The notes under the pieces are model-generated. The model ran no database searches and was not told the DNA's origin. It saw only the letters and a program-made list of their open reading frames with translations. This document shows, in pieces, positions 1 to 12,032 of a stretch of 64,000 nucleotides of DNA. A program made the translations under genes and the position numbers. The DNA is taken from positions 2,356,001-2,420,000 of the forward strand of contig JAMXDE010000003.1 in the NCBI GenBank assembly GCA_026770025.1, written 5' to 3'. Source of the stretch: Craspedostauros australis (taxonomy: Eukaryota > Bacillariophyta > Bacillariophyceae > Mastogloiales > Achnanthaceae). Position 1 is the first letter of the stretch; every line of letters begins with the position of its first letter.

Positions 1-3000
1 AAACAGGAACAACGGACGCAGACGGCTTCACAACCATCGGACGGAAGGGAGCAACGCCAAGGACGGCAACGCGTCAAACATCAGAAGCGAAGAGAGTATC
101 TTTCGCTGACAGCAACAGATACTACATCCTATCAGACAGCGATGATGAGGATAATGAGGACGACGGAGTAGTGACTCAACTAATCCAGAATGACAAGGAA
201 GATTGGAGCGAATCCAATCGTGAGGATGACGAAATCCTACCCTCCGGCGACGAAGCCGATGACGAGATAGGTGTCACCCCTCCGAACACACCAGCGAGAT
301 CTACACATGACACACCATCCAGATCTCCACCAAGCAAACCAAGCAAGCGTGACATAGCTAGAAAGGAGAGGATCCGACGTCACGAAGCACGAGGCAGGAA
401 GGGAGAAGCTAATCCCAAGTCAACTGAAGGGAAGAGTATTCCCAGAGCTCTGCGCGAGCTCGCAGACTTCAACGAACGAGGTCGAAAGGAAGAAGGCTAT
501 GAGAGCGACCCATCATCCAACGAGGCGAGTGACGAACTCAGCGACGAGATGATCGACGACTCCAACAACGAAACTACAGATGATGAAGAAATCGAAGACG
601 AAGATGAAGAGATCGAGATCACTCATCATAGCACAACAGGACTGTACGGAATGAATGCAATCATTACCGAATCACCAGCGATCGACATCGGACTGTCGAT
701 GCAGGACGAGAACAAGGAACCAGAGAAGCACATCGAACCTACAACGTTCGACGGAGCCTTCAATCACCCAGATCCTATCCATCGAAAGGGATACCGAGCA
801 GCCATCAAGAAGGAGTTCGACTCCATGGATACACGCAAGGTGTATAGCAAGATCAAACGAGACGCCATCCCACGCGGCCGCAGATGCTGCAAGTGCAAAT
901 GGGTCTTCAAGCTGAAGCGTGACGGCACACATCGAGCGCGGCTCGTTGCATGTGGCTATTCACAAGTCGCAGGAGTAGACTTCCAAGAGCATTACTCACC
1001 CGTCATCCATGACGTGACCTATCGGGTCATAATGGTGATTATGCTGATCAAGAAGATGGACTGCGCACTCGTCGATGTCGTAACGGCATTCCTACATGGA
1101 GACCTCGACGAGGAGATCTACATGAACTGTCCCAACGGGATGGATCATCAACCAGACGAAGCCCTGACCCTACACAAACCAATCTACGGACTTGTACAGA
1201 GCGCCAGGCAATGGTTCAAGATGTTGGTATCGACCCTCAAGAATATCAACTTCGAACAGAGCGCAGCAGACCCGTGCCTGTTCTACAGGAAGACGAACGA
1301 AGGAAGCATGATCGTGGCCATCTACGTGGACGATTGCTTCTGTTGCGGAGACTCCAAGGCACTGGAGACATTCCTGAAGGACATCCAAGGCAGAAAATTC
1401 AAGGTAACGATTGAGCGTGGACTCGGAGACTACCTCAGCTGCAACATCGAACTGAATCATGACAAGACTAGAGCGACATTGCGTCAACCACATCTCATCC
1501 GACACCTCATCGAAGAGTTCGGAACCAAGGTTGAGAAGATGCAACGCTATGGGACACCGGGAACCCCGGGCCAAATCATCGTACGACCATCCGAAGATAA
1601 CGGACTGCAGAAGGTCGGACCGGAAGAACATGCCGAATATCGCCGAGGCGTTGGTATGCTACTCTTCCTCATCAAGCACTCGCGACCAGATATCGCGAAC
1701 CCTGTGAGAGAACTCTCCAAGGTATTGATCGGGCCGACCAAGGCTGCAATGAAGGAGATGTATCGGATCATCAAGTATGTGATCGATACAAAGGACTATG
1801 GATTGAAGATCCATCCAGCGCGTCCAGACGACGACGGCTGGGACATGGAGCTCTTCTGCGATAGCGAATATGCAGGAGACAAGAACACGAGAATCAGCGT
1901 AGGAGGGTTCATCCTATACCTGTGCAAGGTACCAATCCTTTGGCGATCCAAAGCACAGAAGGCCGTCACACTCAGCTCATCCGAAGCAGAATACGTTGCC
2001 CTTTCCGAAGCGGCAAAGGAGATCTTCTTCGTCATGCAGCTACTCGAAAGTGTGGGCGTCCCAGTGAAGACACCGATCAAGGTCCGTGTGGACAACATCG
2101 GAGCGATCTTCATCGCCAAGAACCCATCAACATCCCAACGATCACGGCACATCGACGTGCGCCATCACTACGTGAGGAATATGGTAATCAACAAAACCAT
2201 CGAAATCATTTTCGTCAAATCCGAGCAGAACACAAGCGACGGATTCACCAAGAACATCAAGGCCGACTTGCAACGTGAACATGAGAAGTCGTACCTTGAC
2301 ACATCGAGAACATTCGAATGACCGAATGCACACAGGAAGGGTGTCGAGATGTACATGTGAGTATATGTCAAGATGTACGTGTATATGTGCATCGTTCACC
2401 CGCTATTCTCTCATACGCACCTGGACGGTATAACTATACTCGTGTCGATAGTATGCTGTGATTCGTCAGAATTACAGGGGAAATGGAACACACGAAAAGG
2501 GGCAAGATTTCTGGAGGAAATTTGCAAATAACGATTTCTGGGAGAATCAGAAGATCGTCCGTCCATGCATCAATGGTACCAAGAGAATCTCGAGGTACTT
2601 CCCAACTAAACCTCAGATGACGATATCATCTGACAGACTACTGCATCACCAATGGAACGTGACATCTGGAGAGCAGAAGGACGCCTACTGACGTCGACAG
2701 GATGTCAACATGTCACCACGTCGACAGCTGTCTCCAAGTCAGAGCAGGAGGCGAAGATACGATGACCCATGAGATCATGGATACTGAAGGTAAACTTCAA
2801 ATGGTAAGTACTCATGGAGTAGAAGTCAGTACTGAATGAACGGAGTGTCAAATGCGGAGCACGCATCGAACACGGAGTATCGTGTAGCACGAGTACACGA
2901 TAGTGAGAGAAAGAGAGAGAGAGAATACAGAGAGGAGCGAGAGAGGATCTCGCGTACCGACTCATAGTCGGAGACCGAATCTACGAAACAGATTGAAGCG

Positions 3001-3135
3001 CCGAGAGCATCGGGCAAGAGAACGAACGGACACTGAGAGTATCGGAGTGCCAACGTAATGAAATAGCAAACAGACGACTATCAACCAACACCATCTTCCA
3101 CGATCGTAGGTTACCGTGAGCGGAACTTGCCAACA
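1..3135 (+). mobile_element. Ty1/copia LTR retrotransposon, 3' part
   Basis: The frame is open from the left window edge to 2321, so the element begins outside the window. The visible part has an acidic, low-complexity stretch, then a Ty1/copia-type reverse transcriptase (YVDD catalytic box near 1325-1336), then an RNase H domain (DSEYAG and SSSEAEY motifs near 1860-2000). A purine-rich tract (AGGAAGGG) sits directly before the 3' LTR at 2342. The gag, protease and integrase regions are not in view. What is visible looks whole, with no obvious breaks, which suggests a fairly young copy. Diatom genomes are known to carry many copia elements of this kind; the exact clade is not resolved here. 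Confidence 0.9.
2342..3135 (+). repeat. 3' LTR of the copia element
   Basis: It begins TGTCGAGATG directly after a polypurine tract and ends in AACTTGCCAACA, giving the usual TG...CA ends, about 794 bp. The boundaries are set by where similarity to the inverted copy at 3675-4487 starts and stops. It contains a short GA-rich tract. The partner 5' LTR lies outside the window. Confidence 0.8.
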
Positions 3136-3170
3136 CCTCTGCTACCATCTTTGATGTATTCGGTGAAGCA

Positions 3171-3674
3171 TGTTGGAATGTGTGCATGTGCATTGCTCAC
3201 ACAATTGTCCTCTCACTCCACCTACAAATGCTGCTGATGTTGGTTGCATCATCGAAGTGTGATTGAATGAACCGCATCACAGATTTTATACGTTCACCTG
3301 TCCACAATTTGCGAGGAAACGTGCGATGAATAAACTCTGAGAACATCATAGATTCGATCTGTCCCTCTGTCCAACGGAAACGTGTGATACCAAGTCGGGA
3401 GAACCTATTTCGCAATTAGACTTGAAGTGACATCAGCTTCGCCTTACCCACGCCAACAACGGAATGTGGAATCTAAGCAGAGGATGGAACGATGACGACT
3501 GACGTCAACACGAAAGGTGTCATGACCACATCGACAGCTGGATCAACATCAGAGCAGAAGGTGAAGATTCGATGACCAAGGAATCAACAGATCTTGGAGA
3601 TGCAAGATGGAATTCGGATCAAACGTCAACGACCGTGTGTGAGACAATGGACCAACACAAGAGAGGACGATCAA
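3171..3674 (+). repeat. Diverged LTR-like fragment
   Basis: This stretch starts TGTTGGAATG and follows the same order of short matches as the LTR at 2342-3135, for example TGTGCATTGCTCAC near 3187 and the ACTGACGTCAACAC and GTCATGACCACATCGACAGCT segments near 3500. Similarity is patchy, so it is an older relative of the same LTR family. It ends where the inverted LTR begins. The outer limits are approximate. Confidence 0.5.
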
Positions 3675-4487
3675 TGTTGGCAAGTTCTGTAGACGGATAC
3701 CTTGTGATCGTGGAAGACGGTGATGGTTGATAGTCGATTCTGTTTGCTGTTTCATTACGTTGGCACTCCAATCCTCTTGGTGTCCGTTCTCTTGCCTGAT
3801 GCTCTTGGCGCGTCTGTCTGTTTCTCTCTCTCTTTCTCTCTTGAACTCGACTATGAGTTGGTGTGCAAGATGCTCTCTCACTGCTGTCATATTCTCTCTC
3901 TCTCTCTCTCTTTCTCCTCAATGTTGCGTGTTCATGTTACACAATACTCCGTGTTCGATGCGCACCCCACATTTGACACTCCGTTCGTTCCTTACTGGTT
4001 CCTACTCCATGAGTACTTACCATTTGAACTCCTCTTCATGTATCCATGATCTCGATGCCCTTCAATCATTGAATCTTTGCCTCCTGCTCTGACCTGGAGA
4101 CAGATGTTGATGTGGTGACACGATGACATCCTGTCAACATCAGTAGGCGTCCTTCTGCTCTCCAAATGTCACGTTCCATTGGTGATGCAGCAGTCTGTCA
4201 GATGATATTGTCATCTGAGGTTTAGTTGGGAAGTACCTCAAGATTCCTTGGTACCATTGATGGATGGACGGACGAGATTTCTAATTCTCTCAGAAATCAT
4301 CGATTGCAAATTTCCTCCAGAAATTCTGCTCATTTTCATGTGTTCCATTTCCACTAATTCTGACAAATCACAGCATACTATTGACACGAATGTAGTTTTA
4401 CCGTCCAAGTGCGTATGAGAGAATAACGGGTGAGCGATGCACATATACATGTACATCTTGACATATACTCACATGTGCATCTCGACA
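3675..4487 (-). repeat. Inverted solo LTR of the same copia family
   Basis: Read on the minus strand it starts TGTCGAGATG at 4487 and ends GAACTTGCCAACA at 3675, about 813 bp, matching the LTR at 2342-3135 over its whole length with scattered differences. No copia coding sequence adjoins either side and I see no matching 5-bp target duplication, so it is best read as a solo LTR or a rearranged remnant. It is not the twin of the LTR at 2342. Confidence 0.75.
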
Positions 4488-6867
4488 TACCTATCTTATG
4501 AGGGTAACAATGCTTACAATCCTCGCACTCCAAGTCTGCCTGTGCCGCTGACCACCAAGCGCACCTTGTGGATGCAACACCATCGTTGACGGTTGGAATT
4601 GACAGTGGAATGTTGATTCTGCGGAAGTCAGCCGATCCATCACAAGATCGAACCTGGTCAGCCTCCGATGGGCGAATAATAAAAATGTGGGCATGTACAA
4701 TAAAAACAGATGTATTATATGATATACTGTTGTACTCTCCTTGTGTTCAGTGCGGTACATCATTCTGTTCTCGCAGAGTCGCTCCGTAGTTTTGTGACGC
4801 ACCAGAAACGATTCCCTGGGAATGTGTGTCAACACACACAAAACATTCCGGAATTCGTGAGCGCAGTGTCTGGTTTTGTTTTACACATGTTTCTACCAAA
4901 ACACCACATACTACGTCTGTCTGTCCACCAAAATCAGAAAAAGTACAGAGCCATTCTTTGGGTGTGACATGGAACAGAACCAGGAAAAGGAATGAAACGT
5001 GATCAAGAAAAGAGCAAAAACAAACTCACAAACTTCCACAACAACAACGAGACTCCGAAATCCTCCAGGAGAGGCGCAACGCACGGCAACTCGGCAACTC
5101 GAGAAGAGCAGAGCAGCGCACATCAGGAATGTGCCGTAGTCGCCAGCTGACTTTATTTTGCAGAACGGGAACCTTATCCTCCTGCACCTATCTTGTCACA
5201 GAGTCTCGTGCCCCTTGTATGAAATGAGAGACCACACGTGGAACGCGCGAGATCATGGTGCGACGAACCCGCCAGTGATCTCAGTTCCTGCGCTCACGAA
5301 GTACTACCAGCATCAGCAAAGGCAAAAGTAGCATCCCACTATACCTGGTGGAATGTGCTGATAGCTCTGCACCTTCATCCCATACCAATGTCGTATGGTA
5401 CGGCGCAGTGCGCGTACGTACCATCGCATTCTAATGCATTTTTTGCTCCACACCTAAAATCCAAGTCCACCGCGAGAAACTGCGTGCAATCAATTGGGGC
5501 CAAAAACAGCCGAAGTGTGTGCCCGTTCGCACGACTGTAGACACGTCTGAGTTCAGCTTCGAGCGCCTTGCTGTGAGCCTGTCTGCGAGAGGAAAAAAGA
5601 ACATTTTCGCCGCTTGGCTCGTCCAAGTTGAAGACAATGACGAGTCGCACCTATGTCCGATCGAAAGCTAAAACGTAAATCACAAACTACTGTGGGGAAT
5701 TTCTCAACTCAAGCCCTCATAACTTATAAAATATAAAGTGTAGCAATTCTAGGAAAGTCAATCCGTCACTTTCTCATAGAGAGGAACATCATATTAAATT
5801 TATGGAGAAATCTGAGAGGACTTCCCGGAAAGGTGTCACATTTTCGCTGCAGCGGGTCATAACGCCATTTCAACCGTTTCACACGTATCTCTCCTTGCTA
5901 TCGCCCTCTCCGACTTTGGTGGTGATTGGTTGGGAAATGGTCGAGATCTGCTCGTTTCTCTGACTATCACCATGACATAACACTCTTGTAATAGTGTGAA
6001 AGGCTGATTTACGACTACTTGACTTGCGTCTTCTACTGCAGTGCGAGATTGAACGAGGGCATGCATGCATCGTGCGAAAGCACGAGGTGCCAGCTCTCAG
6101 TTTAGTAGAGCGGTGATCGAGCAGGATGACTGATGACTCTGACGTCGTTGATCTGCTGGCCGAACGAAGGATGACGATGCTTGAAGATGTAGCGTCATTG
6201 CCTGAGGATCTGAAGCTTCAATGAACATGGCAGACGACGTAGGATGATGGAGGAGTTGTGTGTTTTCGGCGCGAACTTGTTGGTGCCATTTGTTGATTGG
6301 TATCTTCCATCGAGTCCCCGGTCACGGATACCGAGACGACTCGATGGACTACGACAAACACACAAGGAGAAACCTGGATGGCTTCCACAAAAAACGCTTG
6401 GACTTGTTCGGATGGCGATCTTCGTCTGCAAAATGACAAGATTTCAGACCTGAGCCAATGTGCAACCAGGTTCTTGCGCTCTATCATGCCCGCATTACCA
6501 ATAACACCAAAGTGCTCACCGCAACGGCACATGTGTTAACTATGTGAGGGACAACCGTCCATGGCACTGCCGGTGCTGGTCGCTCAGCGAAGGCCCGTTG
6601 CTCGCATACTGCACGCGTACACGAATGTCGATACGCAGAGCGATACTTTCCCTTGCCTTGCGCAGATGCGTGATCGTGTCTGTGTGTTGTATCATGGAGG
6701 GTGAACGGGCTGATGATGGTGTACTCTGATTTCTGTGGCGACTGCTCTCCTCGAGCACCATATGCGCTTCGGGATGCATCACGAGCAGTACCTCGAGCCA
6801 TCCACAGCATTGCGTCTGCACTGGTGCCTTCATCCGCAACGCCGCTCGAATGGAAACTCCATGCCGA
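4488..6867. other. Intergenic, no gene supported
   Basis: I see only short overlapping open frames with no recognisable domain, no tRNA-like cloverleaf and no clear transposon ends in this 2.4-kb stretch between the LTR cluster and the glycosyltransferase gene. Confidence 0.5.
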
Positions 6868-8559
6868 TCATTGCACGACCGTGAATTTTCTACCTTTGCA
6901 GCCAATTTCCAGCTTGTTGTCCCTGTCGTACCGCGCATAGCAGCCGTGCACCTTCTTGCAGTACTCGACTTCAATTTTGAAATCTGTGCCCATGTCGCTG
7001 TTTTTATGCATGGCGAAGGCATATTCGACACGCGTGTCGTTGCGTTCCGTGTTGAAATTCAGTTGCAAACCGAGGCCGCCGTAATCGTGCGATGACCTTT
7101 CTAGTCTCGTCGTGGACCAGATGATGGGCTGGTCCTTCATTACCATAAGGTGCCTGCGAGCATGACCTTGGATGATGTTATTCTTGCGGAAGTATTGGTT
7201 GGTTTCGGGTCCGTACGCTCTGTCCGTGTCGATGTAGCCAGTGGTGCTGTTGCAAACTTTCTCCATGATGCCGGTGTGATAGTAGTCCTCGTATGTTTGC
7301 ACCAGGGCGTACCACAGCCCAGGTTGATCTGCCATGCATATGGTTTGATTGCATGTCGGCGAATTTCAGATTCAGAAACGGTCGGAGAAGCCAATGGTTG
7401 GAGCAATTGAGTTGTGAGAGGTTGGACAGAGCAACGCTGTAACACTCGCATATTTGATGCAATGATTACATGCTCCATTCATGAGATGGTCTTCAAGTAA
7501 CAAACAAGGAAGCCAACAAACACTGACGAAGGGCTTCCGCAAGAAATTAACAGAGTGTCATGCACGCAGACACGTACCACTGTGTTCCCAACCGTATTTG
7601 AGCACTCCGTTTCTGTGTGTCGCTGGGAAATTGCCTTTGGGACATAGACCAAGAGCGAATTTATGCCAATTCTCCAGCAGGCTGTGACCAAACGGCGAGT
7701 TCTTGATCAAGTACGCGTAGGTGGAGAAGGTGAAGTGCCGCGGCTTGTTGTCGGTGGGCAGGAAGACGCTGGGCGTTTGGTTGTAGAGCTCGAATTCACG
7801 CAGGAAGGATTCCAAGGGCCGTGACATATCGCGAAAGACGTGATCCAGATCGCCGTACAGGATCCAGTCGTAGTTGTGCAGCAGGGCTTGCGATTGCGGG
7901 ACGCGATTCCACGCTCCAAAGTTGAGCCACGGTGCCTTCTTCTTCTGCTGCTGCGTGTAGTCGGCCGTCATGTTGAAGACGAAGTCGTATCCCCAGATGT
8001 TGGCGTAGCAGGCCTTGTTGACGACGTTGTCGAATTCCTTGAGCGTGCTGAGTTTGCCGTTTGGTTGAAGTTGCGGCACGAATGACGCCAGGAGGGCTAT
8101 CCTGGGCCTTTCTTTGCTGCTACTGGCATGTGAGGGATCGGACGCCATATCGCTGTGAAGTTCAGCGGGACTTTGAGCATCATAGCCATCATGTCCCTGC
8201 TGTTCAATGACATAGACCGGCGAATCGCTGAGGCTGAGCACCTTGAGATTGGCGACGAAGCAAACGATGATGAAGACGTAGGTGAGGATCGCCTTGGCCG
8301 TCAGCTTTTCCATTCCATCATTTCTGGCACCGTCATGCCTCCCGGCTGTGATAGTTCGGCCGACTCTGGAAGTGGCATTGTGCGTACTGCTCTTCAAGTG
8401 CCTGCTTTTGTTCATTCCATTGTTCATTCCATTGTTCGTGCTGCTCTGGGTGTTGATGCTCATGCTGGTGTGGTTCGTGAAGTCGTCCATGCCATTGCTG
8501 TTGCTAACGCTGCGCAGCGATGCCACAGAGTGCGTGCTGCGGAGGTCTCCTTTCCTCAT
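6868..8559 (-). CDS. Putative Golgi type II glycosyltransferase, GT34-like
   Basis: Two exons, 8559-7578 and 7328-6868, joined across a 249-bp intron (donor GTACGT, acceptor GGCAG). The splice keeps the frame at the GAT codon and gives 480 aa with ...WEHSDQPGLWYALV across the junction. A Ser/Asn-rich cytosolic tail of about 88 residues precedes one membrane segment at residues 89-107, then a lumenal domain. DWILYGDLDHVF resembles the DxD region of the GMA12/MNN10 (GT34) galactosyl/mannosyltransferase family, and SDQPGLWYAL fits the conserved C-terminal half of such folds. N-glycosylation sequons (NMT, NQT, NST) suit the secretory pathway. The likely role is addition of a hexose to glycoproteins or polysaccharides in the Golgi; donor and acceptor are unknown. 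It is transcribed divergently from the hydrolase at 9194. Family assignment is from motifs only. Confidence 0.7.
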
Positions 8560-9193
8560 CTTGCTATTGTTATTGCTGTTGCTGTTGCTATTACGATGTT
8601 CCTATTGCCCACTGTGATGCCTATCCTGTTGTGCTTCCCTTTGCATTTCCCATGGAATGAAGAAGAAAATGAAATGAAATGAACTGGTTTGGATGCGAGA
8701 TGATCCCTGTGACCTCCTCCAGAACCCGCCGACATGGAGGGAAGGACCGCAAAGTGACTTTCTCCATCGCGCCCAGACCAGTCCCTATTGCGGACTGGAG
8801 CTTTTCACAAATGACTGTGACAAGATGGACCCGAACACGATCGATGTTGGAAAAGCTTTTCCAGCTCCTCTATCGTCGTAGTCGTACTATTAGTCGTACT
8901 AGTCATTGAAATAGGATTGGAGAATGGAAGAACTCGTGTTGGCCCCGAATTTCGTTGAATCTCTTCTCGTGACTCATACAGAAACGCGTCCAAGCGACGA
9001 ACCGGACTGAATTGGCTCCGACAAGATCGTGACGTATTTCGTCGTGCCGCGTCGCTGTGGCGCGCGCAATTGCGCGTCTCATCCCCACAAGAACAGACCA
9101 CATCTTTCCAGAATTCAACAACTCCGAAACCACACAGAGCATAGCTTGCACGTATAATACATCGCAGATATAGATAGCCCAGCAAACAGCACC
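8560..9193. promoter_or_regulatory. Divergent intergenic region
   Basis: These 634 bp separate the starts of the glycosyltransferase (minus) and the first hydrolase (plus), so they must hold both promoters. Near 8876-8906 there is a run of TAGTCGTACTA-type repeats. I recognise no TATA box or initiator with confidence. Confidence 0.4.
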
Positions 9194-10174
9194 ATGACAT
9201 CCACAGCAACGACCCCAGCGGATGCCGCCGACAAAACGTTCGCGCACTCGTCCACGACGATCGCATCGCACAGCGGCGACGGCATCAAGCTCTTCATCCA
9301 AACATGGTCGCCTGTCGCGGCGACGACGCCCGCAAAGGCGCACGTCCTCGTCGTGCACGGTTACATGGAGCACGGAGGACGGTACTACGAATTGGCGCAG
9401 TATTTGGCATCGCGCGGCATCGCCGTCTCGTGCGTCGATCTGCGCGGACATGGCAAATCCACGGGCGATCGCGCCCTGATTCGCAAGTGGATCGAATACA
9501 GCGAGGATGTCGACGCCGCGCTGGAGCATTGTCAGTCCTTCAGCACGACGGATGCGCCCATCTACATGCTGGGCCATTCCAACGGCGGCACCGTGACGTT
9601 GGGATACGCGTTCGATAACTACGGGTCGTTTGAGGACGGCAACATGTCGTCGTCCTTCCTGTCGACGCCGCGCGTGCCGGTGGCCGGATTCATCGTGACG
9701 TGTCCCTTCTTGGGTCCGGCCAACGAGCTACCGCCCATCAAGATCTGGATCTCCAAGACGCTGGGCTCGTGCTTTCCCACCCTGGCCATGTCGGCCGACG
9801 ACGTGACGACGCAGATGCTGACGGACGACGTCGAGAAGCAGGAGGAGCACGACGCAGACGGCATGCTGCTGCAGAAATTCACGCTGGGTTGGGCCAGCCA
9901 GGCCATGATCCGTCAGGAGCAATTGCTGAACGAGGTGGAGGTCGTGAAGGATGATGCCTTCCCGCCCGTCCTGTTTGCGTACGCCGCGCAAGATCGCGTG
10001 TCGCATCCCAAGCTGAACGAATCGTTCTCCCTGACGCTGCAGGAGAGCCTGAAGGGCAAGGTCACCATCAAGGAATACGCAACGGGCCAGCATGAGATCC
10101 TCAACGAGACATTCCGCGTGGAGGCCTACGACATGGTCCATCAATGGATCCTGACGCAAATGAAGCTCAACTAG
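9194..10174 (+). CDS. Monoglyceride-lipase-like alpha/beta hydrolase
   Basis: An intronless 326-aa serine hydrolase of the Hydrolase_4/monoacylglycerol lipase family, about the usual length. The oxyanion region HGYMEHGGRY is followed by VDLRGHGKS. The nucleophile elbow is GHSNGG with Ser129, and the catalytic acid and base are likely Asp267 (QDRVSHP) and His300 (GQHEI). It should release fatty acids from monoacylglycerols or lysophospholipids. It has no signal peptide and no organelle leader, so it is probably cytosolic. The start ATG follows CAGCACC and no upstream in-frame ATG is needed. The neighbour at 10791 is a paralogue in the same orientation. Confidence 0.88.
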   Translation: MTSTATTPADAADKTFAHSSTTIASHSGDGIKLFIQTWSPVAATTPAKAHVLVVHGYMEHGGRYYELAQYLASRGIAVSCVDLRGHGKSTGDRALIRKWIEYSEDVDAALEHCQSFSTTDAPIYMLGHSNGGTVTLGYAFDNYGSFEDGNMSSSFLSTPRVPVAGFIVTCPFLGPANELPPIKIWISKTLGSCFPTLAMSADDVTTQMLTDDVEKQEEHDADGMLLQKFTLGWASQAMIRQEQLLNEVEVVKDDAFPPVLFAYAAQDRVSHPKLNESFSLTLQESLKGKVTIKEYATGQHEILNETFRVEAYDMVHQWILTQMKLN

Positions 10175-10790
10175 ATAATCATGTGCAATGGTTCAGAGAG
10201 CAGAGTACTCGGAGTACGTTGACCTGATACATGCCACTATATTGTATTCTATTCTATCATATTCTACGATATTATAGAATAGCTCGCAATAATCATAATA
10301 GTACACATTCGCAGCAATTCGTTCGTGTGCAGTACGACAATGTGAAATGTTCTGCAAGGAACGATGCATAGCAATGTGATTTCAGATCTTCATCGTGCGG
10401 ACGCTTGTCACAGACGCCATCGTGCGACGGATCTGCGCTTTTCCCTTTGGTCTCTTCCACTCTTCTGTCGCTTGGCTTCCATCTTGGTGGGACTTGGTGC
10501 GTTGTTGGCCTTGGTGTTCTCATTCTGGATCTGTGTGTGGTCGTCCGAATCACACATGTTGCCAAAAGGCGTCGTCACGACAACTGGTGACAGCGCGAAA
10601 TCCAAATGCTTCGCACGCAAACCCAACGCATGCGGAGGTATCTTGGCGGCTGGTCTGTGTACGAAGAACAAGGCGAACCGCCCCTCGCATCAGCGTTCCT
10701 GGCACCGCTTCCGTCTCTTGGATCATTCGCCCAAACACACAAGAACACACAATCGCAAACACGAACATCATAAAACCATAACATCAGCAC
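10175..10790. other. Intergenic between the tandem hydrolases
   Basis: No gene is supported. It opens with an AT-rich hairpin (10249-10282) and must contain the promoter of the second hydrolase. The short frames at 10364-11059 overlap that gene's start in other frames and show no domain. Confidence 0.5.
10249..10282 (+). terminator. AT-rich hairpin in the 3' flank of hydrolase 1
   Basis: Perfect 9-bp arms CTATTCTAT (10249-10257) and ATAGAATAG (10274-10282) surround a 16-nt loop, about 75 bp after the stop codon. It may take part in 3'-end formation; this is inference from position and shape. Confidence 0.4.
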
Positions 10791-12032
10791 ATGATTCAAT
10801 CCTCACGCCTCCGGACATCCGCATCGCTTCTTTCATCAGCTCTCGTCTTCCGCCTGCCTCTGCTACTTCTGCCTCTCTTGCTGCTATTCGCAAAAGTCGC
10901 TCCATCCGCATCCGCATTCAAATCCTCATTCGAACACATCCAACCTCGGTCTTCCTCCCTTCCGCCGTTCCTCAGCATGACGTCCACAGAAGCAACGTCG
11001 ACAGAAACAGCAGACGGCAGCGTCATCTGCAACGAACAATGGATCCCCAGCAAGGATGACACCACGCTGCTGCATGTCTACAAGTGGACGAGCAAGGGCG
11101 GCACGGACAGCAAGGACAGCAAACAGCCAACTGCGGAGATCCTCATCGTCCACGGCTACCTGGAGCACGCCAAGCGATACCACGACATGGCCGTCCGCCT
11201 CTGCAAGGAGCACGGCGTTCAGGTCACCGCCTTCGACGTGCGTGGCCACGGCAAGTCCAAGACCTACCGCAACCGCCTCGTCTCCTCCATCTCCGCTGAT
11301 GACAAGACCAGCAAGAAGAAGAAGGAGAAGGAATACCCGCGTGGCTACGTCGCCAGCTGGGGCGACTACTTCGAGGACATTGAGACCGTCGCGGCCACCC
11401 TCACGCCCGACATCCCGCACTACCTCTTCGGCCATTCCAACGGCGGTCTCATCGTCCTGGCGTACTGGATCCAGGTCACGGGCAAGGGCGTCATCGACAG
11501 CAAGGCTGCGCTGCAATCGACCAAGCTCCCATTCGACGGCATCCTCCTCACGAGCGCCTTCGTGCAGCCGGCCGAGAGCATCCCGGCCTACAAGAAGATG
11601 CTGGCCAACTTCATCGGGGCCAGCTCGTCCTACCTCACGTCCGTCCTCACCGTGCCGGCCAACCTCAAAACGGAACACGTCACGGGCTGTCCCGTCAAGC
11701 AGAAGGAGCACAGGGAGGACGAACTCCTCTTCGGCGACGCCTCCTTCGCTTGGGCCTACCACGTGCAGAACGTGCAGAAGAAGGTCCTGGATATCCTCAT
11801 GAAAGGCGACCAGCATGACACCAAGCTGTGGTTTGCCTACAGTTCCATCGACAAGATCGCGTGCCCCACCACGAATCAGGATATCGCCGCGGCCCTCAAG
11901 AAGTCGGCCAAGGACGATTCCCTTGTCACCGTCGTCGTCCGACCGAATGAGGAGCACGAGATTTGGAACGACGTGGGACGTCAAGAGGTCTTTGACATGG
12001 TCGGCAACTGGGTCAAGGAACAATCCAAGTAG
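10791..12032 (+). CDS. Monoglyceride-lipase-like hydrolase with plastid-type leader
   Basis: A 413-aa intronless paralogue of the 9194-10174 hydrolase. The core has HGYLEHAKRY, FDVRGHGKS, the elbow GHSNGG (Ser216), likely acid Asp354 (SSIDKIA) and His389 (EEHEIW). It differs by an N-terminal extension of about 62 residues: a Leu-rich signal segment (residues 22-33) ends in PSASAF, which matches the diatom plastid signal-peptide motif with Phe at +1, followed by a Ser-rich, basic stretch like a transit peptide. An internal ATG at 10977 (Met63) starts MTSTEATS, nearly the same as the first residues of the upstream paralogue, so a shorter cytosolic form is possible. Also unusual is a Lys-rich insertion near residues 178-184. 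The expected role is lipid hydrolysis in or at the plastid. Confidence 0.85.
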   Translation: MIQSSRLRTSASLLSSALVFRLPLLLLPLLLLFAKVAPSASAFKSSFEHIQPRSSSLPPFLSMTSTEATSTETADGSVICNEQWIPSKDDTTLLHVYKWTSKGGTDSKDSKQPTAEILIVHGYLEHAKRYHDMAVRLCKEHGVQVTAFDVRGHGKSKTYRNRLVSSISADDKTSKKKKEKEYPRGYVASWGDYFEDIETVAATLTPDIPHYLFGHSNGGLIVLAYWIQVTGKGVIDSKAALQSTKLPFDGILLTSAFVQPAESIPAYKKMLANFIGASSSYLTSVLTVPANLKTEHVTGCPVKQKEHREDELLFGDASFAWAYHVQNVQKKVLDILMKGDQHDTKLWFAYSSIDKIACPTTNQDIAAALKKSAKDDSLVTVVVRPNEEHEIWNDVGRQEVFDMVGNWVKEQSK

